A stretch of DNA of 64,000 nt from Vibrio tritonius (GTDB taxonomy: Bacteria; Pseudomonadota; Gammaproteobacteria; Enterobacterales; Vibrionaceae). The DNA lies in contig NZ_AP014636.1 in NCBI RefSeq assembly GCF_001547935.1, positions 868,001-932,000 of the forward strand, read 5' to 3'. Shown here in pieces: positions 10,148-17,760 of the stretch. The position numbers and the translations under genes were made by a program. Each line of letters begins with the position of its first letter. Position 1 is the first letter of the stretch. The notes beneath the pieces are model-generated. The model was not told where the DNA came from. It saw only the letters and a program-made list of their open reading frames with translations, and did not search any database.

Positions 10148-10176
10148 AAACATCCCCACTGCGTGGGGATGTTTTG
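10148..10176. terminator. Terminator between convergent genes
   Basis: Stem ACATCCCCA / TGGGGATGT with a short loop, followed by TTTTGATTT. It lies between the convergent COG0523 and ylqF genes and can serve both. Confidence 0.8.
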
Positions 10177-10194
10177 ATTTGGAGAGATACCAAA

Positions 10195-11139
10195 TTAACG
10201 TTTATTACGTAGATAACGTTTGCGGCGTTCCTCTTTGCGTTTGGCTTTTTCTTCAGCTTTGATTGCTTCATCACGTTCAACTTGAATCAATTCATCCGTG
10301 ATCATCTCGGGGCGCTCTAGGGTAATTTGCCCTAATATGCCTTGGCGAAGCTCATGCAGTAAGATTTCTGATGCTTTGTGCAGATCAACACGCGCACCTG
10401 CGCGTAGTGCACCGCGTTTACGGCCAATTTCTTCCATCCATTCTAAATCAGAATCTGGCGCTTCTTCGATTTGATAGCGAGACATCAGTTTTTCACGATA
10501 ATGTTCAGCAAGATACTCAACGGTGTAAAACGCAACTTCGTCATACTCCATCGCCGTATCTTTAATTGCGCCAGTTGCCGCCAAGCGAAAGCCGCTGTGC
10601 GGGTTTTCCACTTTCGGCCACAAGATTCCAGGTGTATCCGATAGCACAATACCGTTTTGCAAATTAATGCGTTGCTGACGACGGGTTACTGCAGGTTGGT
10701 TACCCGTTTGTGCGATAGTGCGCCCGGCGAGGGTATTGATAATGGTGGATTTTCCAACGTTTGGAATGCCCATAATCATGGTACGAATGTTCTTACCAAT
10801 CTCTTCACGGTGAGGAGCAAGCTTACGGCATAGCTCAAGAATTTTATGCACTTCTTGAGGTTCAGAGGTGGTGATTGCCATCGCTTTAACACCTTGCTCT
10901 TGCTCAAGATGGTCAATCCACAATTGGGTTGTTTCAGGATCGGCAAGGTCACGTTTGTTAAGTACTTTAACGACCGGTTTATCACCGCGTAAGTGTGAAA
11001 TCAGAGGATTCTCACTACTAAACGGAATACGCGCATCCAAGACTTCAATAATGACATCGATTTGAGGAATGACTTCTTCGATCTCTTTGCGGGCCTTGTG
11101 CATGTGGCCCGGAAACCATTGGATTTTATTGCTAATCAT
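10195..11139 (-). CDS. ylqF: Ribosome biogenesis GTPase YlqF/RbgA
   Basis: Circularly permuted GTPase that acts in late assembly of the 50S subunit. In the 314-residue protein the G motifs come in the permuted order: G4 NKRDLAD near residue 61, G1 GIPNVGKST near 124, then DTPG (G3) near 170. The N terminus WFPGHMHKA is diagnostic of the family and the C terminus is Lys/Arg-rich (RNA contact). Length matches family members. Transcribed alone leftward from the 410-base intergenic region that also serves the defence-like cassette. Confidence 0.92.
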   Translation of the reverse strand: MISNKIQWFPGHMHKARKEIEEVIPQIDVIIEVLDARIPFSSENPLISHLRGDKPVVKVLNKRDLADPETTQLWIDHLEQEQGVKAMAITTSEPQEVHKILELCRKLAPHREEIGKNIRTMIMGIPNVGKSTIINTLAGRTIAQTGNQPAVTRRQQRINLQNGIVLSDTPGILWPKVENPHSGFRLAATGAIKDTAMEYDEVAFYTVEYLAEHYREKLMSRYQIEEAPDSDLEWMEEIGRKRGALRAGARVDLHKASEILLHELRQGILGQITLERPEMITDELIQVERDEAIKAEEKAKRKEERRKRYLRNKR

Positions 11140-11555
11140 TAAAATGGAAACCTTTTTGTAATGCTAATAGGACTGTAGTCAAAGAGCGATGAATTCACTT
11201 TAATAAGGCTCGCGTCTCTAGCAGCGGCACATAATGTGCGGATGCAACTTTGCTACAGAAAATAAACGCCTGATTCTAGCATTGTTTCATCTAGAACGGA
11301 AAATTTGATCTTAAACAGGACCATATGGACGCTTACAAGTCGTACCAAAACTCTGTCATCTGCTTGTTTTTCAAGAGAAGAATGTTAGCTAACAAGCAAT
11401 GTCTGAATGTCTAAAACCGCAACAATTATGCTATTAGGTGATCTGAATCACATTCGATACGATTGTTCCAATATTCATGTCGTAACTATGATAAAAACCT
11501 TGCTTTAATATGACATTCGTCGCAAAAAACTCAACATCACTAGAGCTTATTGTCA
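11140..11555. other. Intergenic region ylqF / ATPase cassette
   Basis: About 415 bases with no supported gene. It holds the divergent promoters for ylqF and the ATPase gene, a CRP-like box at 11437-11452 and an AT-rich stretch (tttaatat near 11502) that could be a -10 for the rightward cassette. Confidence 0.5.
11437..11452. promoter_or_regulatory. CRP-like binding site
   Basis: GGTGA, six bases, TCACA: nine of ten consensus positions of the CRP palindrome (TGTGA-N6-TCACA). It lies about 100 bases before the ATPase start and about 57 before a possible -10, a class-I-like placement for the rightward genes. It could equally affect ylqF. Confidence 0.55.
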
Positions 11556-13130
11556 ATGATGAGAATCAAAACCCTGTCACTTACCAATTTCAGAGCCTTT
11601 CAAGATACGCAAGTAATAGAATTTGCGCCGGTCACTCTGTTGTTTGGTTCCAATAGTGTTGGTAAAAGTACTGTTGTCACCTCGCTTTGCTACCTGCACC
11701 AATTATTGACACTGGGTGATTGTGAACCACGCCGCCTTCAACTGTCAGGCAACAAATTTATTGGTGGGTTTGTTCATTTAATCAATGGCAAAGATCTCAA
11801 TAAAACCATGAGTTTGAAAGTGGAGTTTGATGTAACGTCAGCCAACAAGGAAAATGGGTACACAGAAAGCCTATTTTTCTTAAACCAGCATCAAGACGTG
11901 CAAAATGATCGCTTATGGCAGGAGTGTAAGCCACTGCTTAATAGTGTAGCTAAGCAAGCGACATCCATGGCGGTTGAACTTGAGGTGTCTTGGTGTACCG
12001 ATCGTCAAATGGCCTATGTTTCTCGTTGCATTACCTCGATAAACGGACAAGAAATCGCAACGCTTAAAGCAAATCAAGCGGCGTCCGAAGCCACAGTAGC
12101 TTCACTGCAATTAAATCACCCTCTACTAGCTGTGACCCCAGAACAGGGTAGTTGGCTTAATGAACGCCTCGGTCTTTCCCAAGCAGAACAGATTCGGATT
12201 CAAACTCGTCAAGGTGCTCTGCCCGAACTTGGACAGCGGATTCACGCATTCATCGAATCTCGAGATTCGCTGCTTAAACGCCGTGTCGAAGAAGTATTTA
12301 GTGATTGTATTGTGGCTCCTTTGGATAACTTGACTCAGCTATTATCGAGGCTAATCAATATCGGACCTTTACGACAAATTCCCGATTCCACTTACACGGC
12401 TGGTAAATTTATCCAACAGAGTGACTGGTATTCAGGTAAAGCTGGATGGGATAGATTGTATCAGTCGAATAAGCATGAAATTGATCAAGTTAATCAATGG
12501 CTTGGTGGTAAAGATAAACTGGATCTTGGCTATGCGTTTGTGTTTAAGAAAGTGTTTAAACAGACTCAGTATGCCAACGATCCTGACCGTTTTAGTCGTT
12601 ATACCTATCAACAAATTGAAGGCGAAAAAGCCGATGTTGCCCTTGATAAGGTGGTGTCGTTTGAGCACAGCGAAAGAGACGCTATCACCTTATGGGATTT
12701 GGTCAATGATTTAGAAGTGGCTCCATCGGACATCGGAGCAGGTATTTCGCAAGTATTGCCTTTGGTTATGGCGTCGGTATCGGCACAAGCTAGCTTGATT
12801 TGCTGTGAACAACCTGAACTGCACATTCACCCAAGAGCGCAAGTGGCGTTAGGGGATTTGCTGACCCAAAATGACGAAAAAAATCACTACTTGATTGAAA
12901 CTCACAGCGAACACTTGGTACTGCGCTTACTGCGTCGAGTTCGTGAAACAAGCGATGACCGTTTGCCGGAATATCTACAAAATGTGTCGCCCAATGATAT
13001 TTCAATCATGTATTTGCAAGGAACAGAGCAAGGAGTTGTGGCTAAACGAACTAAGATTACTGCAGATGGTGATTTAGATTGCGATTGGCCAGAGGGCTTC
13101 TTTGACGAAAGGGATGAGGAGCTATTCTGA
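11556..13130 (+). CDS. AAA15/DUF3696-type ABC-like ATPase
   Basis: Predicted ATPase of 524 residues related to OLD/RecF-type proteins. It shows Walker A GSNSVGKS (31-38), a divergent signature SDIGAGISQVLPLV, Walker B LICCEQPELHIHP and the H-loop ETHSEHL. The C terminus (DGDLDCDWPEGFFDERDEELF) has the W-P-x-G-F-F-D form of DUF3696. There is no TOPRIM nuclease domain, unlike the OLD protein at 29819. Its stop overlaps the next start (TGATG-type), so the next protein is made in coupled stoichiometry. ATG at 11556 was chosen over a TTG six bases upstream; no strong ribosome site is visible. Such ATPases are frequent in antiphage systems, where they often sense or gate an effector; that role here is inference. 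Confidence 0.85.
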   Translation: MMRIKTLSLTNFRAFQDTQVIEFAPVTLLFGSNSVGKSTVVTSLCYLHQLLTLGDCEPRRLQLSGNKFIGGFVHLINGKDLNKTMSLKVEFDVTSANKENGYTESLFFLNQHQDVQNDRLWQECKPLLNSVAKQATSMAVELEVSWCTDRQMAYVSRCITSINGQEIATLKANQAASEATVASLQLNHPLLAVTPEQGSWLNERLGLSQAEQIRIQTRQGALPELGQRIHAFIESRDSLLKRRVEEVFSDCIVAPLDNLTQLLSRLINIGPLRQIPDSTYTAGKFIQQSDWYSGKAGWDRLYQSNKHEIDQVNQWLGGKDKLDLGYAFVFKKVFKQTQYANDPDRFSRYTYQQIEGEKADVALDKVVSFEHSERDAITLWDLVNDLEVAPSDIGAGISQVLPLVMASVSAQASLICCEQPELHIHPRAQVALGDLLTQNDEKNHYLIETHSEHLVLRLLRRVRETSDDRLPEYLQNVSPNDISIMYLQGTEQGVVAKRTKITADGDLDCDWPEGFFDERDEELF

Positions 13131-14032
13131 TGTACAAAGAAGTGGCTTTAGATCCTGAATGTTTAGCGGAGTTCCACTATTACGGCCTACTTAAAACCGA
13201 TTTTGGTTTTGAACAAGGGCGATATCTGATTGCACCAGTAAAGTTATGGGTTAAAGAAGCGGTAAATGCGGTAAAACGCTCCAATATGCCGCCAATACGG
13301 CAAAAGTCCGTCAAAGCCTATCTCAACAAGTTACAGCGTCACAATAAAGAGTCACATATTGTGTTACCTCAAGACCGAGCCTGTATCGATCTCGACCACA
13401 ATTATAGTGATTGGCGGGAATGGGTGGTATTGCAACATCAATACCGTTCGTTTAATGCAGTCATTGCTGAAAAGGGGATACTTGAAAGTATGAATTACGA
13501 CGATATTTTAGATGGCGATGAACGTTGGGATGTGGCTCCTACACTGTGGATCGACAAAACCCCAGATCACATCATCAGTGCTATCACTCCACTCTTGTTT
13601 TTGAGTGAAGAGTTGATCATCGTTGATCAGTTCTTCCATTTCGCCAACAACTTGGTATTACAAAAGATTCTCTATTCATTGCAGGTTAAACCGACTATCA
13701 AAAAAATTCTGATTGTTACTTCTATTGATACGGCCAATCCTCAATCCGTTTACGAACAAGAATTTATCAGTCGTTTTGCTTACTTACCGGCGATTGAAAT
13801 TCTGAACGTGCCGATACGCCATTTCCATGATCGATACATGATCACGGATCGGGCAACCATTAAAGCTGGGCACGGTTTTGGTTTTAGCCCAATGCGTGGT
13901 ACGCAAGCAGACAGGGTCAGTATCAGCTTGTGCAGTGAGCAAGAGAGTAACGAAACACGCCAATTTGTCGAACAATTTCTAGTACAGCATCCACAGCAAC
14001 ATATTCGCTTCGAGCTTACCGAGTTGGAATAA
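13130..14032 (+). CDS. Uncharacterised protein with PLD-like His-Asp-Arg motif
   Basis: A 300-residue soluble protein that I cannot assign to a named family with certainty. The C-terminal half alternates predicted strands and helices (ELIIVDQFF, KKILIVTSI) and ends in HFHDRYMITDRATIKAGHGFG, with H233-D234-R235. A His-x-Arg/Lys followed by an Asp after a strand is typical of the phospholipase D-like fold found in effector modules. Only one such motif is present, so a dimer would be needed for activity. The N-terminal half is Lys/Arg- and Asp-rich without a recognised domain. Its start overlaps the ATPase stop by one base, which argues that the two proteins work together; effector or adaptor are both possible. 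Confidence 0.6.
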   Translation: MYKEVALDPECLAEFHYYGLLKTDFGFEQGRYLIAPVKLWVKEAVNAVKRSNMPPIRQKSVKAYLNKLQRHNKESHIVLPQDRACIDLDHNYSDWREWVVLQHQYRSFNAVIAEKGILESMNYDDILDGDERWDVAPTLWIDKTPDHIISAITPLLFLSEELIIVDQFFHFANNLVLQKILYSLQVKPTIKKILIVTSIDTANPQSVYEQEFISRFAYLPAIEILNVPIRHFHDRYMITDRATIKAGHGFGFSPMRGTQADRVSISLCSEQESNETRQFVEQFLVQHPQQHIRFELTELE

Positions 14033-14073
14033 ATCGATTTAAGAGCGCGACATAGCGCTTATTACGTTAAGGA

Positions 14074-14102
14074 GTGGTGTTGCTGCTTAGCAGTAACACC
14101 AC
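14074..14102. other. Strong hairpin between genes 2 and 3 of the cassette
   Basis: Thirteen-pair stem (GTGGTGTT + CTGC against GCAG + AACACCAC, one G-U pair) with a TTA loop, in the 127-base gap before the CARF gene. No T run follows, so it is not a classic terminator. It could be a processing or attenuation element that separates expression of the CARF gene. Confidence 0.6.
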
Positions 14103-14159
14103 GATATCACCTTACGACATTGCCTTTTACATACCGTTAGCTAGGAAAACCATCTAGTC

Positions 14160-15311
14160 ATGAAACCCGTGCTTCTTGCCATTACTGGGGCTAGTCCTCA
14201 AGTCTTAACCGAAACCGTCTATGCATTACAAGTTCAAGGAAAAACGATCCCTAAAGTCATCCATGTGATTACCACAGCAGATGCAAAAGCGCTGTTAGTT
14301 AAGGGGCTGTTCGTTGATGGTGAGTGGGCGAATTTGATTCGCGATTACCAACTGCCTGATATTGAGTTTGATGAATCGCATATCCATGTGATCAGTGATA
14401 CGCAAGGGAATCAGTTGGTTGATGCTAAAGGGGAAGAAGATCAGAGCATTATGGCCGATTATATTACCCGTAAAGTGGCCGAATTAACCGCTGACCCAGA
14501 GCTTGCCATTCATGCTTCTATTGCTGGTGGCAGAAAAACCATGGCTTTTTATTTGGGTTATGCGATGTCACTGTTTGGTCGTGAGCAAGATACACTTAGC
14601 CATGTGTTTGTAAATGAACAATTTGAATTTGTGCCTGCTTTCTATTATCCAACCCCCAATGATCATTGGATTGAAGGGCGTGTTGGGCAAGGAAAAATAA
14701 ACGCCAAAGAGGCGCAAGTCACTTTAGCTGAAATTCCATTTGTGAGAATGCGTAATCACTTTGATAGCAAGTTGTTATCGCACTTGGATGATGCTTCCTT
14801 TTCAAAAACCGTCGCATTGATGAATAAAGCCCAAGATACCTTAAATATCACGATCAACATAAAAGAGCGTTCTTTTTCTGTTGCGGGTATCTCGATCAAG
14901 TTATCACCTAAGTTGCTGGCTCTGTATCTCTTTATCCTATTTCAGTCCAATCGACGTATTAAGCTCAGTACTCAATTTGTAAAAGATGTGTCTCATACTA
15001 AACACTACCTTGATTATTTCTGGCAGATGCGGGGTGATGTGCGCGTTTACTCAACCTTTGGTATTTTGGATGAAGGGGATTTTGTTCGCCGTGAATTTGC
15101 CACCCTAAAACCGTTATCAGCCAAATTCATGCAAGAAGTGCGTACCCAATTGCACACTAAATTCTCTGAAAAATTACCTAATGAGCTAGTAGAGAAGATT
15201 AAAATTCATTCGGATGGTGTTAAAGGTGGGAGCACTTATCATATTGAATCAAATCTAAATGTTCACTATGAGTCTTTAAATGCATCAGAGTTTGCTCCTG
15301 ATGCTTTATAG
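14160..15311 (+). CDS. CARF-domain protein, Cas_NE0113 (TIGR02584-like) family
   Basis: A 383-residue protein whose N-terminal half is a Rossmann-like CARF domain, the cyclic-oligoadenylate-binding fold of type III CRISPR accessory proteins. Family marks are VLLAITGASPQVLTETVYAL at the N terminus and the loop SIAGGRKTM (S120-M128), expected to contact the ligand, followed by FYYPTP. The C-terminal part (about 215-383) has segments such as IKLSPKLLALYLFILF that look like a winged helix. I see no HEPN RxxxxH, PD-(D/E)xK or membrane segment, so the output may be transcriptional or protein-protein. No CRISPR array or cas gene occurs in the window. It lies 127 bases after the PLD-like gene on the same strand. 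Confidence 0.82.
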   Translation: MKPVLLAITGASPQVLTETVYALQVQGKTIPKVIHVITTADAKALLVKGLFVDGEWANLIRDYQLPDIEFDESHIHVISDTQGNQLVDAKGEEDQSIMADYITRKVAELTADPELAIHASIAGGRKTMAFYLGYAMSLFGREQDTLSHVFVNEQFEFVPAFYYPTPNDHWIEGRVGQGKINAKEAQVTLAEIPFVRMRNHFDSKLLSHLDDASFSKTVALMNKAQDTLNITINIKERSFSVAGISIKLSPKLLALYLFILFQSNRRIKLSTQFVKDVSHTKHYLDYFWQMRGDVRVYSTFGILDEGDFVRREFATLKPLSAKFMQEVRTQLHTKFSEKLPNELVEKIKIHSDGVKGGSTYHIESNLNVHYESLNASEFAPDAL

Positions 15312-15331
15312 TCTAATGCTCTGAACAGTTT

Positions 15332-15360
15332 TAGCGCGCTATATTGGTTATAGCGTGCTA
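15332..15360 (+). terminator. Hairpin after the CARF gene
   Basis: Twelve-pair stem TAGCGCGCTATA / TATAGCGTGCTA (one G-U pair) with a five-base loop, 20 bases after the stop. It lacks a good T run, so termination strength is uncertain. The 91-bp direct repeat begins at the loop edge, so the copy beyond the IS lacks the left arm. Confidence 0.55.
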
Positions 15361-15433
15361 AATTATGACAGGTCACCATTCCTTTTTATTGACCATTCTA
15401 TTTTGCCCGTCCTTTTCTTTACACTGTAATAAG
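15343..15433. repeat. 91-bp direct repeat, left copy
   Basis: Perfectly identical over 91 bases to 17072-17162. It ends exactly where the left inverted repeat of the IS begins. The part of the hairpin shared with the CARF gene terminator marks this copy as the original sequence context. Confidence 0.95.
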
Positions 15434-15497
15434 CCCCCTCTGGCAGGATAGTTGTCACTGTTAAAATTTAACCAGTTTGGGCGTTAAAGAGTGTATT

Positions 15498-15998
15498 TTG
15501 TCTCGTATTTCTGTTGAAAGAAAAGAAGCCATATTAAAAAAGTTACTGCCACCTTATTCCATGTCTGTCAGCCAATTGGCAAAAGAGGAAGGCATTAGCA
15601 CGGCAACCCTGTATTATTGGCGTCAACAACTCAGAGAATCAGGAGCCGCCGTGCCTAATAGCCATACATCATCAGAGCAGTGGTCTGCTCAAACCAAGCT
15701 TGCTATCGTTGCTGAAACGTACTCGATGACAGAAAATGAACTTAGCAACTATTGTCGAGAAAAAGGGCTTTACCCCGAACAAGTCGAAGCTTGGCGCTGC
15801 GAGTGCATGCACGGTTTTATGTCGAATAAAGAGCGTGAAGCGGACATTAAAAAACAAGCTAAAGCCGACAAAAATGAAATCAAAGCACTAAAGAAAGAAC
15901 TACGAATCAAAGAGAAAGCCTTAGCCGAAACCGCTGCCTTGTTGGTTCTTCGAAAAAAGCTGAGAGCCTTTTACGGGGAAGAGCCAGAGGACGATTGA
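15498..15998 (+). CDS. IS3-family transposase OrfA (HTH subunit)
   Basis: DNA-binding part of the transposase, 166 residues. Near the N terminus is a helix-turn-helix of the Tnp_1/IS3 OrfA type (SVSQLAKEEGISTATLYYWR). A second similar segment (TENELSNYCREKGLYPEQVEAW) and a C-terminal Lys/Glu-rich coiled coil ending in LLVLRKKLRAFYGEEPEDD follow. TTG at 15498 is chosen because AAAGAG lies six bases upstream and the resulting start SRISVERKEAILKKLLPP resembles relatives; a frame from an upstream TTG at 15477 is possible. The stop overlaps the orfB start. Confidence 0.85.
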   Translation: MSRISVERKEAILKKLLPPYSMSVSQLAKEEGISTATLYYWRQQLRESGAAVPNSHTSSEQWSAQTKLAIVAETYSMTENELSNYCREKGLYPEQVEAWRCECMHGFMSNKEREADIKKQAKADKNEIKALKKELRIKEKALAETAALLVLRKKLRAFYGEEPEDD

Positions 15999-17032
15999 CC
16001 TCGACCGAAGAAAGGCAATGCTTAATCGAGCTCATTCATGAAGCGCAGCAAAATGGTAGTCGTTTAGTCCCGGCCTGCCATGAAGCTCTTATTGATTTAC
16101 GGACGTATCGTCGTTGGTATCAACAAGGCGAGGTTCAATCCGACAAAAGGAAAACCTGCGCTCGACCACGGCCCGCTAATCAATTATCGCAGCAAGAACA
16201 TGAAGCGATTATTGATGTTTGTAATCGCCCTGAGTATGCGAGCTTACCGCCGACTCAAATTGTTCCGAGCTTGCTGGATAAGGGCGAATATATTGCTTCA
16301 GAGTCGAGTTTTTATCGAGTTCTCAACGCCCATGACCAACTGCATCACCGAGGCCGTCAGCGAAGAAGACAGCCGCATGCTAAGCCTAGAAGCTATAAAG
16401 CAACAGGTCCAAATCAAGTGTATACATGGGACATTACCTATTTACCGTCAAAGGTAAAAGGACAGCATTATTACTTGTATGTTATCGAAGACATCTACAG
16501 TCGAAAAATCGTTGGTTACGACGTGTACGAGCGAGAGTGTGGTGAATTAGCGTCACAGCTATTACAAAGAACTCTGATACGAGAGCAGTGCTTTAATCAG
16601 CCTATCGTTCTTCACTCAGACAATGGGGCACCGATGAAGTCACTGACCTTCAAAGCCAAAATGGAGGAGCTAGGGATTATATCATCGTATAGTCGCCCAA
16701 GGGTCAGTGACGATAATCCCTACATTGAGTCCCTGTTTAGAACGGTGAAATACGTACCGACATGGCCAACAAAGGGCTTTGAGCATCTGAAGTCGAGCCG
16801 TAGTTGGGTTGAAACGTTCGTGAGTTGGTACAACACCGAGCACAAACACAGTCAATTAAATTACGTGACACCTTCGCAGAGACACAACGGGAAGGATAAA
16901 GCTATCTTAGCGCACAGGGCTGAAGTGTTACTTGCTGCAAAACAGCGGCATCCAGAGCGCTGGTCGCGAGATATTAGGAACTGTAAACCCGTTGGAGAGG
17001 TTTACTTAAATCCAGAAAAAGAAGCAGCTTAA
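15995..17032 (+). CDS. IS3-family transposase OrfB (DDE integrase)
   Basis: Catalytic part of the transposase, 345 residues, retroviral-integrase-type rve domain. The three acidic residues are visible in context: D in YTWDITYL, D in LHSDNGAPMK and E in NPYIESLFRTVKY. An HTH_21-like segment precedes them. It begins with TTG overlapping the orfA stop and lies in the -1 frame relative to orfA, so it may be made by coupling or as an OrfAB frameshift fusion, as in other IS3 elements. The frame is intact. Confidence 0.92.
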   Translation: MTSTEERQCLIELIHEAQQNGSRLVPACHEALIDLRTYRRWYQQGEVQSDKRKTCARPRPANQLSQQEHEAIIDVCNRPEYASLPPTQIVPSLLDKGEYIASESSFYRVLNAHDQLHHRGRQRRRQPHAKPRSYKATGPNQVYTWDITYLPSKVKGQHYYLYVIEDIYSRKIVGYDVYERECGELASQLLQRTLIREQCFNQPIVLHSDNGAPMKSLTFKAKMEELGIISSYSRPRVSDDNPYIESLFRTVKYVPTWPTKGFEHLKSSRSWVETFVSWYNTEHKHSQLNYVTPSQRHNGKDKAILAHRAEVLLAAKQRHPERWSRDIRNCKPVGEVYLNPEKEAA

Positions 17033-17071
17033 TAAATAAGCAAATGATGACAACTATCTTGAAAAACACCG

Positions 17072-17162
17072 ATTGGTTATAGCGTGCTAAATTATGACAG
17101 GTCACCATTCCTTTTTATTGACCATTCTATTTTGCCCGTCCTTTTCTTTACACTGTAATAAG
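17072..17162. repeat. 91-bp direct repeat, right copy
   Basis: Identical to 15343-15433. It starts one base after the last base of the IS right terminus at 17071 and ends at AATAAG before unrelated sequence. Confidence 0.95.
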
Positions 17163-17760
17163 TTTGTTATTTCTATAACCCTACTTTTCATAAGTGAAAT
17201 GTAAGTTTTACAAAATGTTCTTATGCGAATTTTAGGTGGTATTAGTTATCTAACCGTATGAAAAATATGGTTAATAATCTAATTGTGATTTGTGCTGCAT
17301 TTTCGGGGCATGTCTCGAATTCCTTGACGCAGCTCAAATCAAGGAGTAATTTCCACCTCACAATTTGTTGCGCTTATGTATCTAATGTAAGCGTATCTTG
17401 TTGCTTTGGTTGTTATCGTTTTAGAAAATAGATCATTCAAAGCACACCGCTAGAGAGTCTCGAATGGTTTGGCTCTTAAATCTTGCTGAGTATCTTCTAG
17501 ATGGTTTCCATCTTCACTAATTTGTTCGCAGGTTAGTGCATCAACTATTAACCACATCAGCACTATTGGAACGCTCAAATTCCCATAGATAACCGCGGCG
17601 TCGCTTTCGTTTGATTAGCAAATGTGCGCATTAAGGTCAGTTAAGGTTTTCTTCCTCCGATTACCCCATTAGTCGTTTTTGGCTATTGGTGACTAACGGG
17701 TTTAAACCACCTCAACTACTCTAGAATTAAAAGCGCTGAGTAATATAGTGAGAAAGTCAT
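17163..17760. other. Long leader region upstream of ydeP-like gene
   Basis: About 600 bases without a supported gene. It is moderately AT-rich with several short palindromes. A TTGAC-N4-CTCAA sequence at 17324-17337 resembles an FNR site (8 of 10 positions), which would suit an anaerobic or acid-stress molybdoenzyme. The start at 17761 has GAGAAAG as a plausible ribosome site. Confidence 0.45.
17324..17337. promoter_or_regulatory. FNR-like site
   Basis: TTGAC, GCAG, CTCAA: eight of ten consensus positions of TTGAT-N4-ATCAA. It lies over 400 bases before the ydeP-like start, so a long leader or unrelated use is possible. Confidence 0.3.

Larger units (their letters stand above)
15434..17071 (+). 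mobile_element. IS3-family insertion sequence, 1638 bp
   Basis: Two overlapping transposase genes between imperfect terminal inverted repeats. Both ends carry GATAGTTGTCA starting exactly 13 bases inside the boundary (15447 on the left, complement of 17058 on the right). The outer 13 bases match weakly. These symmetric distances define the ends, and the 91-bp direct repeat abuts both. Both genes appear intact, so the element may be active. Confidence 0.88.

Noticed and set aside
15343..17162. 91-bp repeats as attL/attR of an integrative element
   Set aside because: The interval holds only an IS3-type element with its own terminal repeats and no integrase.
11140..17760. CRISPR array linked to the CARF gene
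   Set aside because: I looked for regularly spaced short repeats around the cassette and saw none; the only repeats are the two 91-bp copies.
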